Below are positions 10,742-20,119 of a stretch of 64,000 nt of DNA, piece after piece. The stretch is from the NCBI GenBank assembly GCA_026182355.1, contig JAPFBL010000049.1, positions 5,725,001-5,789,000 on the forward strand. The letters are read 5' to 3'. The notes beneath the pieces are model-generated. The model searched no databases. It saw only the letters and a list, made by a program, of their open reading frames with translations, and was not told where the DNA came from. The translations under genes were made by a program, and so were the position numbers. Position 1 is the first letter of the stretch. Every line of letters starts with the position of its first letter. The DNA comes from Hermatobates lingyangjiaoensis (lineage: Eukaryota > Arthropoda > Insecta > Hemiptera > Hermatobatidae).

Positions 10742-11099
10742 GGTAGGATTCGTGTGGGAAAGGTTTAGGTTATTATTTCATATGACTAGAAATTGCCAGT
10801 TTGGAATTTCCAATTAAGGGGAAAAAAATATAAATTATAAGCCATTGAAGTAATGTTTCAAAACAATCTGAATAACAAGCTGACCTTTGTTGAGTGGTTG
10901 CCGCCGGCACAGAGGAGAGCTGAAATGCCAAGGTCAACCGGTTCTCGAGCCTCATTCACTATAGCACTTCATTCTTTCACTTGCCTCAGCTCTATCTTTA
11001 TTAAAACTCTTCAAATTAAAATACAAGAGATGAACAGACGTATGCCTATTCTTAATAATCTTAAATAATAATTTAAATTTAAATTAAATCTAAATTTAA

Positions 11100-11580
11100 T
11101 AATCTTAAATATATCTTATATAATCATATTCTAAATTAATCATCATCGAAGTGTTTTGTTTAAGTAAACTTATTAAACGAATATATACCAAACGTGCAAT
11201 TATCATTAAAATTATTATTATATCAGAACTTTTATTACATTACATCACCAACTAATTATTATTTACATTAAACTAACAATAACACTCACGTGTTGACCCA
11301 TTCAATCCAATATTTTGATTTTTCTTGCCGTTTGAGATATTTTCAACCTAAACATTATAATTATTATTATATTGTTTAACCTTATCACGAATTAATCTTA
11401 AAATAACATAATATGATACACATGTTTGTAAATGCTATTTGTGAACCAGCTTTTTTTTTTTACGATTTTATATTAAACCTAATTAATACATCCTTTGACA
11501 TTATCCTGGGCCTTTATCACCACGATTATCCATGTGTTTACACTATTATTATTCTAATAATATTTAAAATAATGACGACC
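11100..11580. repeat. AT-rich dispersed repeat, related to 19370-19600
   Basis: The blocks around CGATTATCCAT and TTATTTAAAATAATG, and the phrase CAAACATAACA-AACCT slightly downstream, recur in the same order at 19440-19600. No coding potential was seen. The family is unidentified. Confidence 0.4.
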
Positions 11581-11689
11581 CTGACAGGTGCTGCCATGGA
11601 CTCGATCTCAACTTCCAAACATAACACAACCTCGTAGTCAGTGGGTGACCTTGAATGTTGGTCAGTGTGGCACCAAAACAATGGTGTCA

Positions 11690-11830
11690 CGAAAGGACGA
11701 GTCTGTCCTCGTATTGGCCAGGGAGAGGGCGTGGTGAGGCGGGGCAATGGGAGTGGCAAGGGGCGTGGTGAGCCATGCAAGTGGCTGGCGAGGTAGTCGG
11801 GGTGGGGGAAGGGCGTGGCCGCGAATACGC
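11690..11830. other. G-rich island without a gene
   Basis: A short GC-rich stretch rich in GGGCGTGG, GGGGCG and GGTGGGGG on the + strand, in sharp contrast to the AT-rich surroundings. Overlapping open frames on the minus strand look like a composition effect (proline-rich, no domain). Confidence 0.5.
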
Positions 11831-12029
11831 AGTACTCGTATACCTAGTATTATACTACTTATATACATATATAATATTGTTATAAGTTGGCAGTAGGTCT
11901 TCTTTTAAACATATATTGTTAAAGTTTGCAGCACCTTCTGCATTCACATTCTTAACGCTGATTGCCTCGATCTTTCGGGCAATCTTTCTATCTTCTGTCT
12001 GGAATTGAAATCACATGTGTCTAAGAGAA

Positions 12030-12112
12030 ATCGTAGTAGTTGATTGAAAAACGACTTTTTGACTACTAAAATATAGGTCATCATCAGGTTGTGATCAAAT
12101 GCTTACATAGCC
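12030..12112 (-). ncRNA. Hammerhead-ribozyme-like core in PLE terminal region (degenerate)
   Basis: The minus strand reads CCTGATGATGACC, then a loop, then AGTC and AAAAAGTCG. That is an exact CTGATGA core box, a stem II-like ACC/GGT remnant and a decayed GAAAC-GTC box. It lies just beyond the 3' end of the PLE ORF remnant, where PLE pseudo-LTRs are known to carry hammerhead motifs. It is too degraded to expect cleavage. Confidence 0.35.
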
Positions 12113-13250
12113 ACCTAGAAAAACGTGTTTCTGATTCGACTGACTTTGCAGAGCATTCAGAGCACAGGTTTTTGTTTTCATTTTTGATCCATTTTATGCT
12201 TGGCTCTAGGCTTTTGCTTATTGGAATATCGAACATATATTTTACTTGAAGATTACTAGAGTGGTTTCTTTGTATACAGAGTCTCTAAAATTGGAAGTTT
12301 TTCCATATTTTCTTCCCGCTGGATAATAGTGGTATCTTGTACGAGCATCTCTCTGGTCAGCTTCATATAATGCTTTTCAAGGACATGCGTCTTGAGGGTG
12401 CCAACAGTCGAGTGAAGTGTTAATCATCTGGAGAGCTCTGTTGTTGTCAACTAGATTTACTTAGTAGGCAGGCTTTTACATTCACCTGTAGTGCAAGTAT
12501 CCTCATACACCAAGTGACTACATTAAAGTACAAGTTGTGTTTCAGCAGCAAGTTGTGTATCTTACTATTCTTGTAGTATATGACAAGGCTAATTCAATTG
12601 TTTTCACTCGTAGGTTTCACATGAGTTTGGATGATCTTTTGTATAGCCTTCTCATCCGACTTGTAATCCGAGTTCATATAGGCCAGGTAGTACAATTTTA
12701 TTTTTTCCTCATTTAGAACATTGGCATTATCACTCTTCCCCTTCAATTTTTCTAACCCATAACTATCTGTATCGACTAATTTGTATAGCCGTTAATTAAT
12801 ACTTTCGTAGACATTTACAGGTCTTTATGGATTGCATTCCAGTCTCTACTATTTGATAGTTTATTTTATATTGGCAAAAATAGTAAAGCACTTATATCTC
12901 TCAGGGTATTCACTAAGACCATTAAGACACAATCCAGGGTTGGTAGCTTTAGTGTATACTTTCGTTGTATAATCTTCCTCTACATTAATAATTAGGACGT
13001 ACAAGAAGAAGAACTTGCCTTCTGTGTTGTGTACAGAAATTTTTAAGCACTGTTTTCGGTATGTCACACCTCAGCTTCCCGTTTTCAGAATAAACTTCTT
13101 TCAGGTTGTACTGGATCATACAGTCAACAGGGACATTAGTACATACTCCACGTTCTTTGAGGAAATTGTGCCTTTGGTGCTAGTACCCTTAATAAGGTCC
13201 AGAAGTCTGTTGAGGATGGAAAACTGTACTTATTTAAGGTGAAATGAGGT
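12113..13250 (-). pseudogene. Penelope-like element ORF, C-terminal RT and GIY-YIG part (decayed)
   Basis: The minus strand encodes, with frameshifts, the C-terminal part of a PLE reverse transcriptase. Near 13010-12900 it reads FLYVLIINVEEDYTTKVYTK and TNPGLCLNGLSEYPERYK, matching the FLDVL...TKVYxKPTNTGxCLN...ECPxRYK block of Penelope-type enzymes. Downstream (about 12700-12520) are NSDYKSDEKAIQKII and SLVIYYKNSKIHNLL, the linker before the GIY-YIG endonuclease; further on (about 12470-12300) are remnants of that nuclease. Stops interrupt every segment. It lies between the two head-to-head PolB copies. Confidence 0.6.
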
Positions 13251-13829
13251 ATCAATTTATTTATTTGCTTGTCAAGGTGGTAAGTTGGAGTAGGTTCTGG
13301 TTAATATTAGAGTAGGAATCAAACATGACAATTGATTGCCAACATCCGACCTTGCACATTTTTTTATTCTTTAATTTAATATTAAAGCAATATATCCACT
13401 GGTCCCGATATAGCTGTTTCACTGAGTGTTATCAATAATTGTTAATTACATACTGTCACAATTCTAATTAACACTTTTTATATTATTAATTAGCATGTAT
13501 TACTAATAATAATAAATATTAAAAATTGAATTAAAGTGTGCATATTGCATTCATACTACATTATCTACTTCATAGAGAGCTCTCATAGCCTGCCTAGTAC
13601 TATAAGCTGCTGGCCCAAGGAAATTCTTCCTGACAGATAAAAGCACCTAAATAACATACGACTATAGAGTCAAAACATTTGATTTATTGTATGATATAAT
13701 ATCTGATTTAATATAGCGTCTCTAAGTACTGTAAATGTACTTTGTAATATATATAAATAAATTATTAACAAGATTTCACTATGAACACGTATCAGTTGGA
13801 CTCAAAGAAGAGTTATCTACAGCTCTAAT

Positions 13830-14123
13830 GTAATCTCATGTGAAATAACAGCCTTATCCTTTCCTAGAGCCAAGCGACACCTATTTACTCCATCCACTGA
13901 CACACCTGCTATTGCGTCATAACCCCCACTCTCCGTCCCCTTTCTGCTATATAACCCAACGCCAGATCCATGCTATTCATAGTCTCCTTAGACACCACAG
14001 CTACAGCATCTCCAGCAGCATCTCATCATCATATCTCAAGTAAGTTGAAATTTCTTTACTAACACATACACAATTAAATTCCTCCTTTTTTTTGATTAAG
14101 AACTGTTTCATTATTTTAGAATA
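13830..14123 (+). promoter_or_regulatory. Promoter and 5' leader of the plus-strand PolB element
   Basis: About 290 bp are conserved as an inverted copy of 10253-10560. It contains a TATATAA box at 13948-13954, a predicted start near 13980, a leader exon rich in CAGCATCTC/CATCATC, and a GTAAGT...TTTTAG intron at 14040-14119 (80 bp), then AATAATGG around the start codon at 14124. Conservation of promoter, splice sites and ATG in both copies shows this is the transcription-start module of the element. Confidence 0.6.
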
Positions 14124-14420
14124 ATGGATCAAAAACTGAACAGAATAAACAACACAATTAACGTCAAAGCAGGTGATTTTGATGTTGGGAAAGAGTACGA
14201 AATTATTCATTTAAGAAGAATAAACACACGGTTTGGTGAAAGTGTATTAGCGGTGATAACACTTGATAATAGCAGATACGGCTCTCTGATTCTTCCACAA
14301 AGATACAATATCGAAATAACTGATAACTATATGGACACATATAAAGAAAAACAACTTGGGGTAACTTTTAAAGGAGTTATAAATAGAAAGCATTCATACG
14401 AATTCAAGGAGCGGGTATAA
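14124..14420 (+). CDS. Small conserved protein upstream of PolB (98 aa, complete)
   Basis: A full 98-codon ORF starting MDQKLNRINNTINVKAGDFD and ending with a basic KHSYEFKERV tail. The core pattern EYEIIHLRRINTRFGESVL suggests alternating beta strands. No catalytic motif, signal peptide or membrane segment is visible. It is the first ORF after the conserved promoter and leader intron and precedes the PolB frame, as in the minus-strand copy. A role as a replication accessory, perhaps DNA binding, is inferred from context only. The frame is intact even though the polymerase behind it is broken. Confidence 0.65.
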   Translation: MDQKLNRINNTINVKAGDFDVGKEYEIIHLRRINTRFGESVLAVITLDNSRYGSLILPQRYNIEITDNYMDTYKEKQLGVTFKGVINRKHSYEFKERV

Positions 14421-14554
14421 TGCAGTCTAGGGAAAAGAGAAATCTTGAAGATTATGACTTACAGACTTTACCTTTTAAAAAACATTTCACTAGACCATTC
14501 TCTCCGATAATAGAAACTTCATAAAAAAATCAGACTTTTGACATATCAAATTCC

Positions 14555-15780
14555 AAATATGTTGACTACCAATACACTATATGACTTTTTAAACCATGTC
14601 CAAAGTGAAATTGTGACCCTATTGACTGACTGTTTACAGACTGAACAATCCGTAAAATATAATGTAATATTAGATGTAGTTATGACCAAATAGATATTGG
14701 AGATTCTCGAGGCTAATTTAAAGACAATAAATCGTGTCTTGTACAGAACCACAGATTTAAATCATGAAATTAATATTACATTTGAGAAACTTAGAAAAAC
14801 GTTTCAAAATATGTAGAAAAAAGCCTCGGTTTGGCAACTTAAATGCGCCAAACAAATGTAGCCTCATATAAATAAACACAATCGATTGTTAGTATCTTCT
14901 TTTATTGAGCTACCTCTAAAACTTAAAAACAGTTGTTCAGTCATTAACGTAAAGAATACAGACAACATGTGCTTCCACTATGCAGTTTTAAGCAAGTTCG
15001 TTAACGATCATCCTTGTATGGTGGAATATTATAAAGAACAACTGCTACAAAAGTATAATTTTGCAATGTTTAGTGAATTAGGAGCTGTAGAGTTGGCTGA
15101 TATACCCAAATTTGAACGAGTCTACAACATTTCGTAATAATTTTTTCTCTAGATGAAAAGGATTCAATTTACTCATAAAACTTGTAGATGCAGAAAAGGA
15201 TGACCACCGTGATTTATTATTGATTCGCAAGGATGAAAATGCTTACTTTTGCTATATAAAAAATGTCCAAAGGATGATACGTCATCAAATTAAGACAAAA
15301 TGAAATTACACGCTTGTCTGTAAGATTTGTTTCACACAGATATCAAATCGTGATGGTGAAAGAGCAAATGAACGATTATTAATTCATAGAAAATTGTACC
15401 AGGAGAATAAGTCTTGCATTGCAAAGATGCCTACACATGATTTAAAATTTGATAAATACGAGTCGACATACAAAATACCGATTGTCATTTATGCTGACAT
15501 TGAAGCCATCTTAAAAAAATAAGAGCCTCTTGAAACATTACCCAACTTTGACGAATCATTTCAGTACAATATTAATACACACATTTTATCATCATATGAT
15601 TTTATAATCAAAACGACAGATGAAATTGAACGACACTCTATATTGCCAATTACACCCGTTTTATATCGTCTAAAACATGTCCCATATGTCAAAGAGAGTT
15701 TAACGACAGCATGGTGAAGGTACGTGACTATTCATATAGCTAAGAAATGGACATTACAATACTTTCAACGAAGCAGTTTC
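14555..15780 (+). pseudogene. PolB-type DNA polymerase, N-terminal part (plus-strand copy, broken)
   Basis: This is the second copy of the polymerase, on the + strand. An N-terminal extension (about 14559-14870, reading TLYDFLNHVQSEIVTLL) leads through stops to an 83-codon open stretch (14886-15137) with SSFIELPLKLKN and NTDNMCFHYAVL. Further on are DDHRDLLLIRKDENAYFCYI (about 15200-15260), a C-x2-C block, and IPIVIYADIEAIL (about 15478-15517), whose DIE is exonuclease motif I. After KTTDEIERHSILP the gene is internally deleted, jumping to the CQRDF-type zinc region near 15680, and it ends by about 15780. Palm motifs A to C are missing here. Confidence 0.7.
14860..14885 (+). promoter_or_regulatory. 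Possible internal TATA-like box before PolB segment
   Basis: CTCATATAAATAAACACAATCG is conserved in both copies (CTCGTATAAATAAACACAATCG on the minus strand, about 9980-9950). It could be a second start site, or simply coding sequence within the polymerase N-terminal region. Confidence 0.25.
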
Positions 15781-16159
15781 AAGACCCCCACCACGCTAAC
15801 CAGTCAAAGCCACCCGAATCAGAGGATTGTAGGTGTAACAAGTGTCCTCAGCTGTCAAGCAGGCATTAGATAAGTTGTGGTTATCGACAATTTTTGCGCA
15901 ATCTTTATTCGAATTTCTCAACAGCGTTTTCAAGGTTATAAGGTTGCTACATGTAAACAAATCAAATTGTTTAAATATATTTATTTATAATAAGTATAAT
16001 TATCACACAGTAATAATTGTAAGTTAAACGCAAAATACAATTCTTTCTTTATTTCTACTCGGGCTATGTTTTAACTTATCTAACTTAATTTTAATTTTAT
16101 AATTTAAATCTTTATTGGAACATTCTAATTATTTTTCTAACCAGAAATTAGATAGATAC

Positions 16160-17500
16160 AACTTCTCTAAATTCTGAAATTGTAATATGTATCGTGTTTT
16201 ATTCCTATTTACAATAATCTTAATATCTTTAATAACCAGTTCCACTCCTTCTGTTAGATCTTCTAATCACTTGCAATCTCTTACTTTAATGAGGCCTTTA
16301 ATATCATGCATAGAAATATCGTTAAAGTGTTCCATCTACTTTTGTGTAAAAGAACGTCATAAATATTTTTCCATGTTTTTCTTAGAAATTCCATCTTCTC
16401 TATCTTCGCAAACGAATTCCCTTTGTATGTAGTTAGACCATTGGTTGTGAATGTTGAGAAGGGTTTCTCGGTAGATGAGCAAACTATATCCAAACCATTA
16501 TTTGGTATTATAATGTAGCCATCATCTTTATGTTCTTCTTTTTGAGAATAGGCATTTATAAAGATATTTTTATAGTAGCCTTTTAACAATATACATCTTT
16601 GCATTCTTCTTTCTCTCCAAGTAGTCCAACGTATGTAAATGATCCCTTATTGTTTACTGTAACGCAGAAACACTGTATACACCAATTGTATCCAAACTCT
16701 TCCAACGAGGCTGAAATTGTTAATTAATCTGTTTTTAAAGTCAATCAACTCTTTTTCTTTCCTTGCAAGAAGCATGTAGTTCTCTTTAAGGGCGCTTGTC
16801 TTTCTAAATATTCTATTTTTCTTCTTTTTAAATCTATCTCTTCCACTTCTAACTTACGTTTTTTATTAGATAACACATACATTAGAGCAACAGGTTCTAT
16901 TTCTGTTACTGTACATGGTAAGAGTTTATTAGTTATGTTAACTCTCTTTCGTAAAACTTGAGGGATTATATTATTGGTAGAGACCAATCCGGTATTTTGT
17001 ATATTTATATTTTCTGCCACAGTAGAAATCGGAGTACCAGTTGTTGAAAAATATGTTTCTCCGACCTTAATGTAGCATTGTGGAATGTTAACATTATCAT
17101 TGTTTGCAAGGTCTTCTACAACCTCTATATAATTAATAGGTACACGGTTAAAACTAAATGCCGATATTACATAATTTATTATTTTTTTCTCTGTTCTTGG
17201 TTTCCTCTAGAAGGTTTAACTGCATGTTCCTTGCTAGAGCTAGAGGCAAATGTTTCTTCTAATATAGCATCTGTACAGTTTAAAAAATCTATGATGTACT
17301 ACCAATATTCTTGTTAACACCTGGGCTTGTTAACTGGCATATAAACTTATTACATACTTTTACTCTGGCATTTGACATTAGCCATACTAGACAATCCTTT
17401 CCTACAATGTTTCCGTTATCCACTATTATATTACAGTCACACTTTACTCTCCTTGGTAACAGAAATTAAAATTACCTGTTAAATAGTCGGCCAATGAAAG
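16160..17500 (-). pseudogene. Unidentified virus-like ORF cluster downstream of the PLA2 gene
   Basis: On the minus strand two open stretches lie in series after the PLA2 remnant. One has 91 codons (16745-17020, starting MAENINIQNTGLVSTNNIIP, with a basic KKRKLEVEEIDLKRRKIEYL segment). The other has 107 codons (16281-16604, containing GYIIIPNNGLDIV and TTNGLTTYKGNSF). Between and upstream are further coding-like blocks with stops. I do not recognise either. Placement beside a virion-type PLA2 suggests capsid or core genes of the same virus-like element, but no jelly-roll or other fold can be read by eye. Confidence 0.35.
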
Positions 17501-17899
17501 AGGCTACACGAGGAATTGGTCCACTGAAGTTTTCTACATCAACAAGAATCTACCCACCCTGCCTGTGACGTACCACCTGGGAGATGAAAATGGTCAGGAC
17601 GTTAGAGGTCGCTTTTACCAGCATTAATTACAGAATACCAATGTGCCCAATGTGTATTTAATTGAAAAAAAATTGTAAAGAAACGAATAAATGGTAATGT
17701 ATTGTAAAATTTCAAGGTTATGATAAACAGTAATAGATAAAGAAAAAAGACATTGTAAATTGAAAATATATATATATTTTTAAACAAAATCACTATTTCT
17801 TACATTTTTCCATCCTCTTTTATTTACATTTCTCTTCTTTTTTTTCTTCTTCTTCTTGAGTCCAAGTCCAAGCATTCGTTTTCCCTTCATAGCTCCACG

Positions 17900-17990
17900 A
17901 AGAACATTCATTTAAATTTACATCCAAATACGTTCATCATTTAAATCTCATGCGAGACGTTCATTTAAATTTACATCCAAAGACTTTACC
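17900..17990. repeat. Short direct repeat (CATTTAAATTTACATCCAAA)
   Basis: The 20-bp block CATTTAAATTTACATCCAAA occurs twice about 54 bp apart, with a partial third version between. It overlaps the 3' part of the PLA2 coding remnant. Confidence 0.5.
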
Positions 17991-18250
17991 CTTTTCCAAG
18001 CCTTCTTCTGTAACACCTTGTCTGAGGCATATCTATCACTCAGTTTGTTGCTCTGGCTATAGGCAATGTCATGTTCTTTGCAAGCATCATCTAGCTTATT
18101 GATTCCTTCATCTCCACGTTCAAGACATGGTTCTAATTCAGTTCAGGGTCCGCAGAAGTGATAATGATCTCTTCTAATTTTCAATTCCATCTCCTTCTTC
18201 CTATTGTTGATCCATCTGTTTATTAAACTCATCCTCTTCTCCTTTTGCTC
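17930..18250 (-). pseudogene. Parvovirus-type phospholipase A2 virion protein remnant
   Basis: The minus strand reads HYHFCGP (calcium-loop YxGxG type) followed directly by a TGA where Gly is expected. It continues in frame with RGDEGINKLDDACKEHDIAY, which contains the catalytic HDxxY motif of parvoviral PLA2, and then a lysine-rich tail. Such PLA2 domains occur in parvovirus/densovirus VP1 and in virion core proteins of adintovirus- or Polinton-like elements, where they help breach endosomal membrane. The premature stop in the calcium loop and later stops make this copy defective. The Lys-rich GLGLKKKKKKRE end fits the adintovirus-like type better than a densovirus VP1, but that is from memory. 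Confidence 0.65.
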
Positions 18251-18311
18251 AGTTTTACAATGTGTTAGTCTTTGTTGTCATCGTTAGTGTGTTTGGTTCC
18301 GTGAAATTTCA

Positions 18312-18677
18312 TCAATGGTAATTGCTCAGAATTTGGTTCTTTAATACATCTTTCAGGTAGTCTTTTAAAAGACCGAATGAGACAATATCGCTATTCGATA
18401 GCAGAGTTGTAGTATTCACTTTGTTTTTCAAAGACTCCGCCTTATCCAATAAATAATGCAAGGTAATTTTTGTATTATTATCTCGTCGAGCAATGTGCTG
18501 TACAAATTTGCTTCGCATCTTCGTATGTATATATAGATGATCATGAAAGTTTCCATCGAGGGGCACCTGTTGACTTTGAGCAAGCATGGGTGTCTGGACG
18601 AGGGAGGCCTTGGAGAAGGTTAAAGGACTGGAGTAGATCCGTCTGTTGATCTTGAACCAGCATGCATGTCTTGACAT
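18312..18677 (-). CDS. Unidentified ORF upstream of PLA2 (121 codons, true part shorter)
   Basis: The open frame runs 121 codons, but its first third overlaps the start of a minisatellite-like region and looks random. From MRSKFVQHIARRDNN onward (about 18516) it looks like a helical, charged protein (DKAESLKNKVNTTTLLSNSD). It ends with tandem stops shortly before the PLA2 remnant on the same strand. In virus-like repeats of this kind a short helical ORF next to the PLA2 gene is plausible, but I cannot name it. Confidence 0.35.
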   Translation of the reverse strand: MSRHACWFKINRRIYSSPLTFSKASLVQTPMLAQSQQVPLDGNFHDHLYIHTKMRSKFVQHIARRDNNTKITLHYLLDKAESLKNKVNTTTLLSNSDIVSFGLLKDYLKDVLKNQILSNYH

Positions 18678-18689
18678 GCTCAGAAGAAG

Positions 18690-19370
18690 GATTGCAGAGG
18701 CGTGTCTCGACAGGCTAACATCAATGACCCCTCAAGTTGGTTGGAAGAGTCATCCATGGCTAACATTCTCGAATTAAAATTATTCTTTCCACACAGACCC
18801 ATCTTGAGCCAACAAGCACTATATAGACAGACTAAGGTCAATGACCCCTTCGACATGGTTGGATGAGTCATCTCTGACTAACAATCTCAAAATTAAAATT
18901 ATTCATTCCATGCAGACACACCTTGAACCAGCATGCAATGTCTGGACAGGCATAGGTCAATGACCCCCTCAACTTTATCGGATGAGTCATCCTTGACTAA
19001 CAATCTCAAATTAAAATTATTCTTTCCACGCAGACCCACCTTGAGCCAGCATGCATTATCTGAACAGACTAAGGTCAATTATCCCAACTTAATCGGATGA
19101 GTCATCTTTGACTAACAATCTCAAATTAAAATTATTCTTTCCATGCAGACACACCTTGAACCAGCATGCAATGTCTGGACAGGCATAGGTCAATGACCCC
19201 CTCAACTTTATCGGATGAGTCATCCTTGACTAACAATCTCAAAATTATTTTTTCCACGCACACCCACCTTGAGCCAGCATGCAGTGTCTGGATAGGCTAA
19301 GGTCAATAACCCCCTCAACTTGGTCGGATGTGTCATCTCTGACTATCAATCTCAAATTAATAATATTGAT
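18690..19370. repeat. Minisatellite, monomer about 117 bp, dimer about 233 bp
   Basis: About five to six units each contain CAGCATGCA, GTCAATGACCCC, GGATGAGTCAT and TGACTAACAATCTCAAATTA. Two units of one subtype (starting TGCAGACACACCTTGAACC at 18911 and 19144) are almost identical over more than 85 bp and are separated by one unit of another subtype (CAGACCCACCTTGAGCC). The array therefore has an alternating A-B higher-order structure. Weaker, older units extend left to about 18560. Confidence 0.8.
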
Positions 19371-19699
19371 ATTCATTTTTCATCTCCATCAAAACATTTA
19401 TTATTATATTGTTACAACTTTTAACGAATTTATATTAAATTCACATTAAAATAATACTCCTGTCGAGTCTTTATCCCCCCGATTATCCATATAAATTAAC
19501 AATAATTTTATTCAACTAAACCAATAACATTTATTTAAAATAATGCTATAAACTGGGGGAGTCGAACCCAAATTGCAAACATAACATAACCTGGACCAAG
19601 TACAGTCTGTGCAGAATAAAATATACCACCACCGTATTCCAAGTACGGTCAGGGTCCGAAGAAAATTACTCCGACGTATTGTGACTCTTCTACTAATTA

Positions 19700-20117
19700 C
19701 ATATATATAAATATTGATAAAAGTATCCACCGTGGAATAGAAACAAAACTAATGTTTATCGAGGCTCAGTCAGTTTTTCAGGTTCAAACTAAACTCTCAC
19801 TGCCAACGTTTCGGTCTATATTTAAAACCTTTTTCATAGGCCTACAAACACAGAGGAAATATAAGAAATAATACAATCATTCAAAAATCAAACATACATA
19901 AAATCCCAATTAGTTACAATTAAGAAATTACAATAGAAATTTTGACTATAGGTTAGTGAAAAAACTTTCAGAAGTATAAATGTTGAAACGGAAAAACTAA
20001 GTATTACATTACAAATTATTTTACAAAGAAAAATAGTATGTGGATTTTAACAACAACTGCAGTCTGAATTAACACATGACACTGAACTGAAATAACCAAG
20101 CAAGATAACCAAATTTT
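19700..20117 (-). repeat. Left inverted pseudo-LTR of Penelope-like element
   Basis: Positions 19743-20117 are an inverted copy of 21760-22129 with only scattered mismatches. The outer part (19700-19742, ending TATTCCACGGTGG on the minus strand) is also present in the solo copy at 34536-34690 but missing from the right arm. It contains the conserved block TAGGCCTATGAAAAAGGTTT...GACCGAAACGTTGGC (minus strand). Confidence 0.8.
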
Positions 20118-20119
20118 TT

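Noticed and set aside
11538..11868. Proline-rich minus-strand frames of 80 and 68 codons
   Set aside because: They overlap the G-rich island in two frames at once. Composition effect, no motif.
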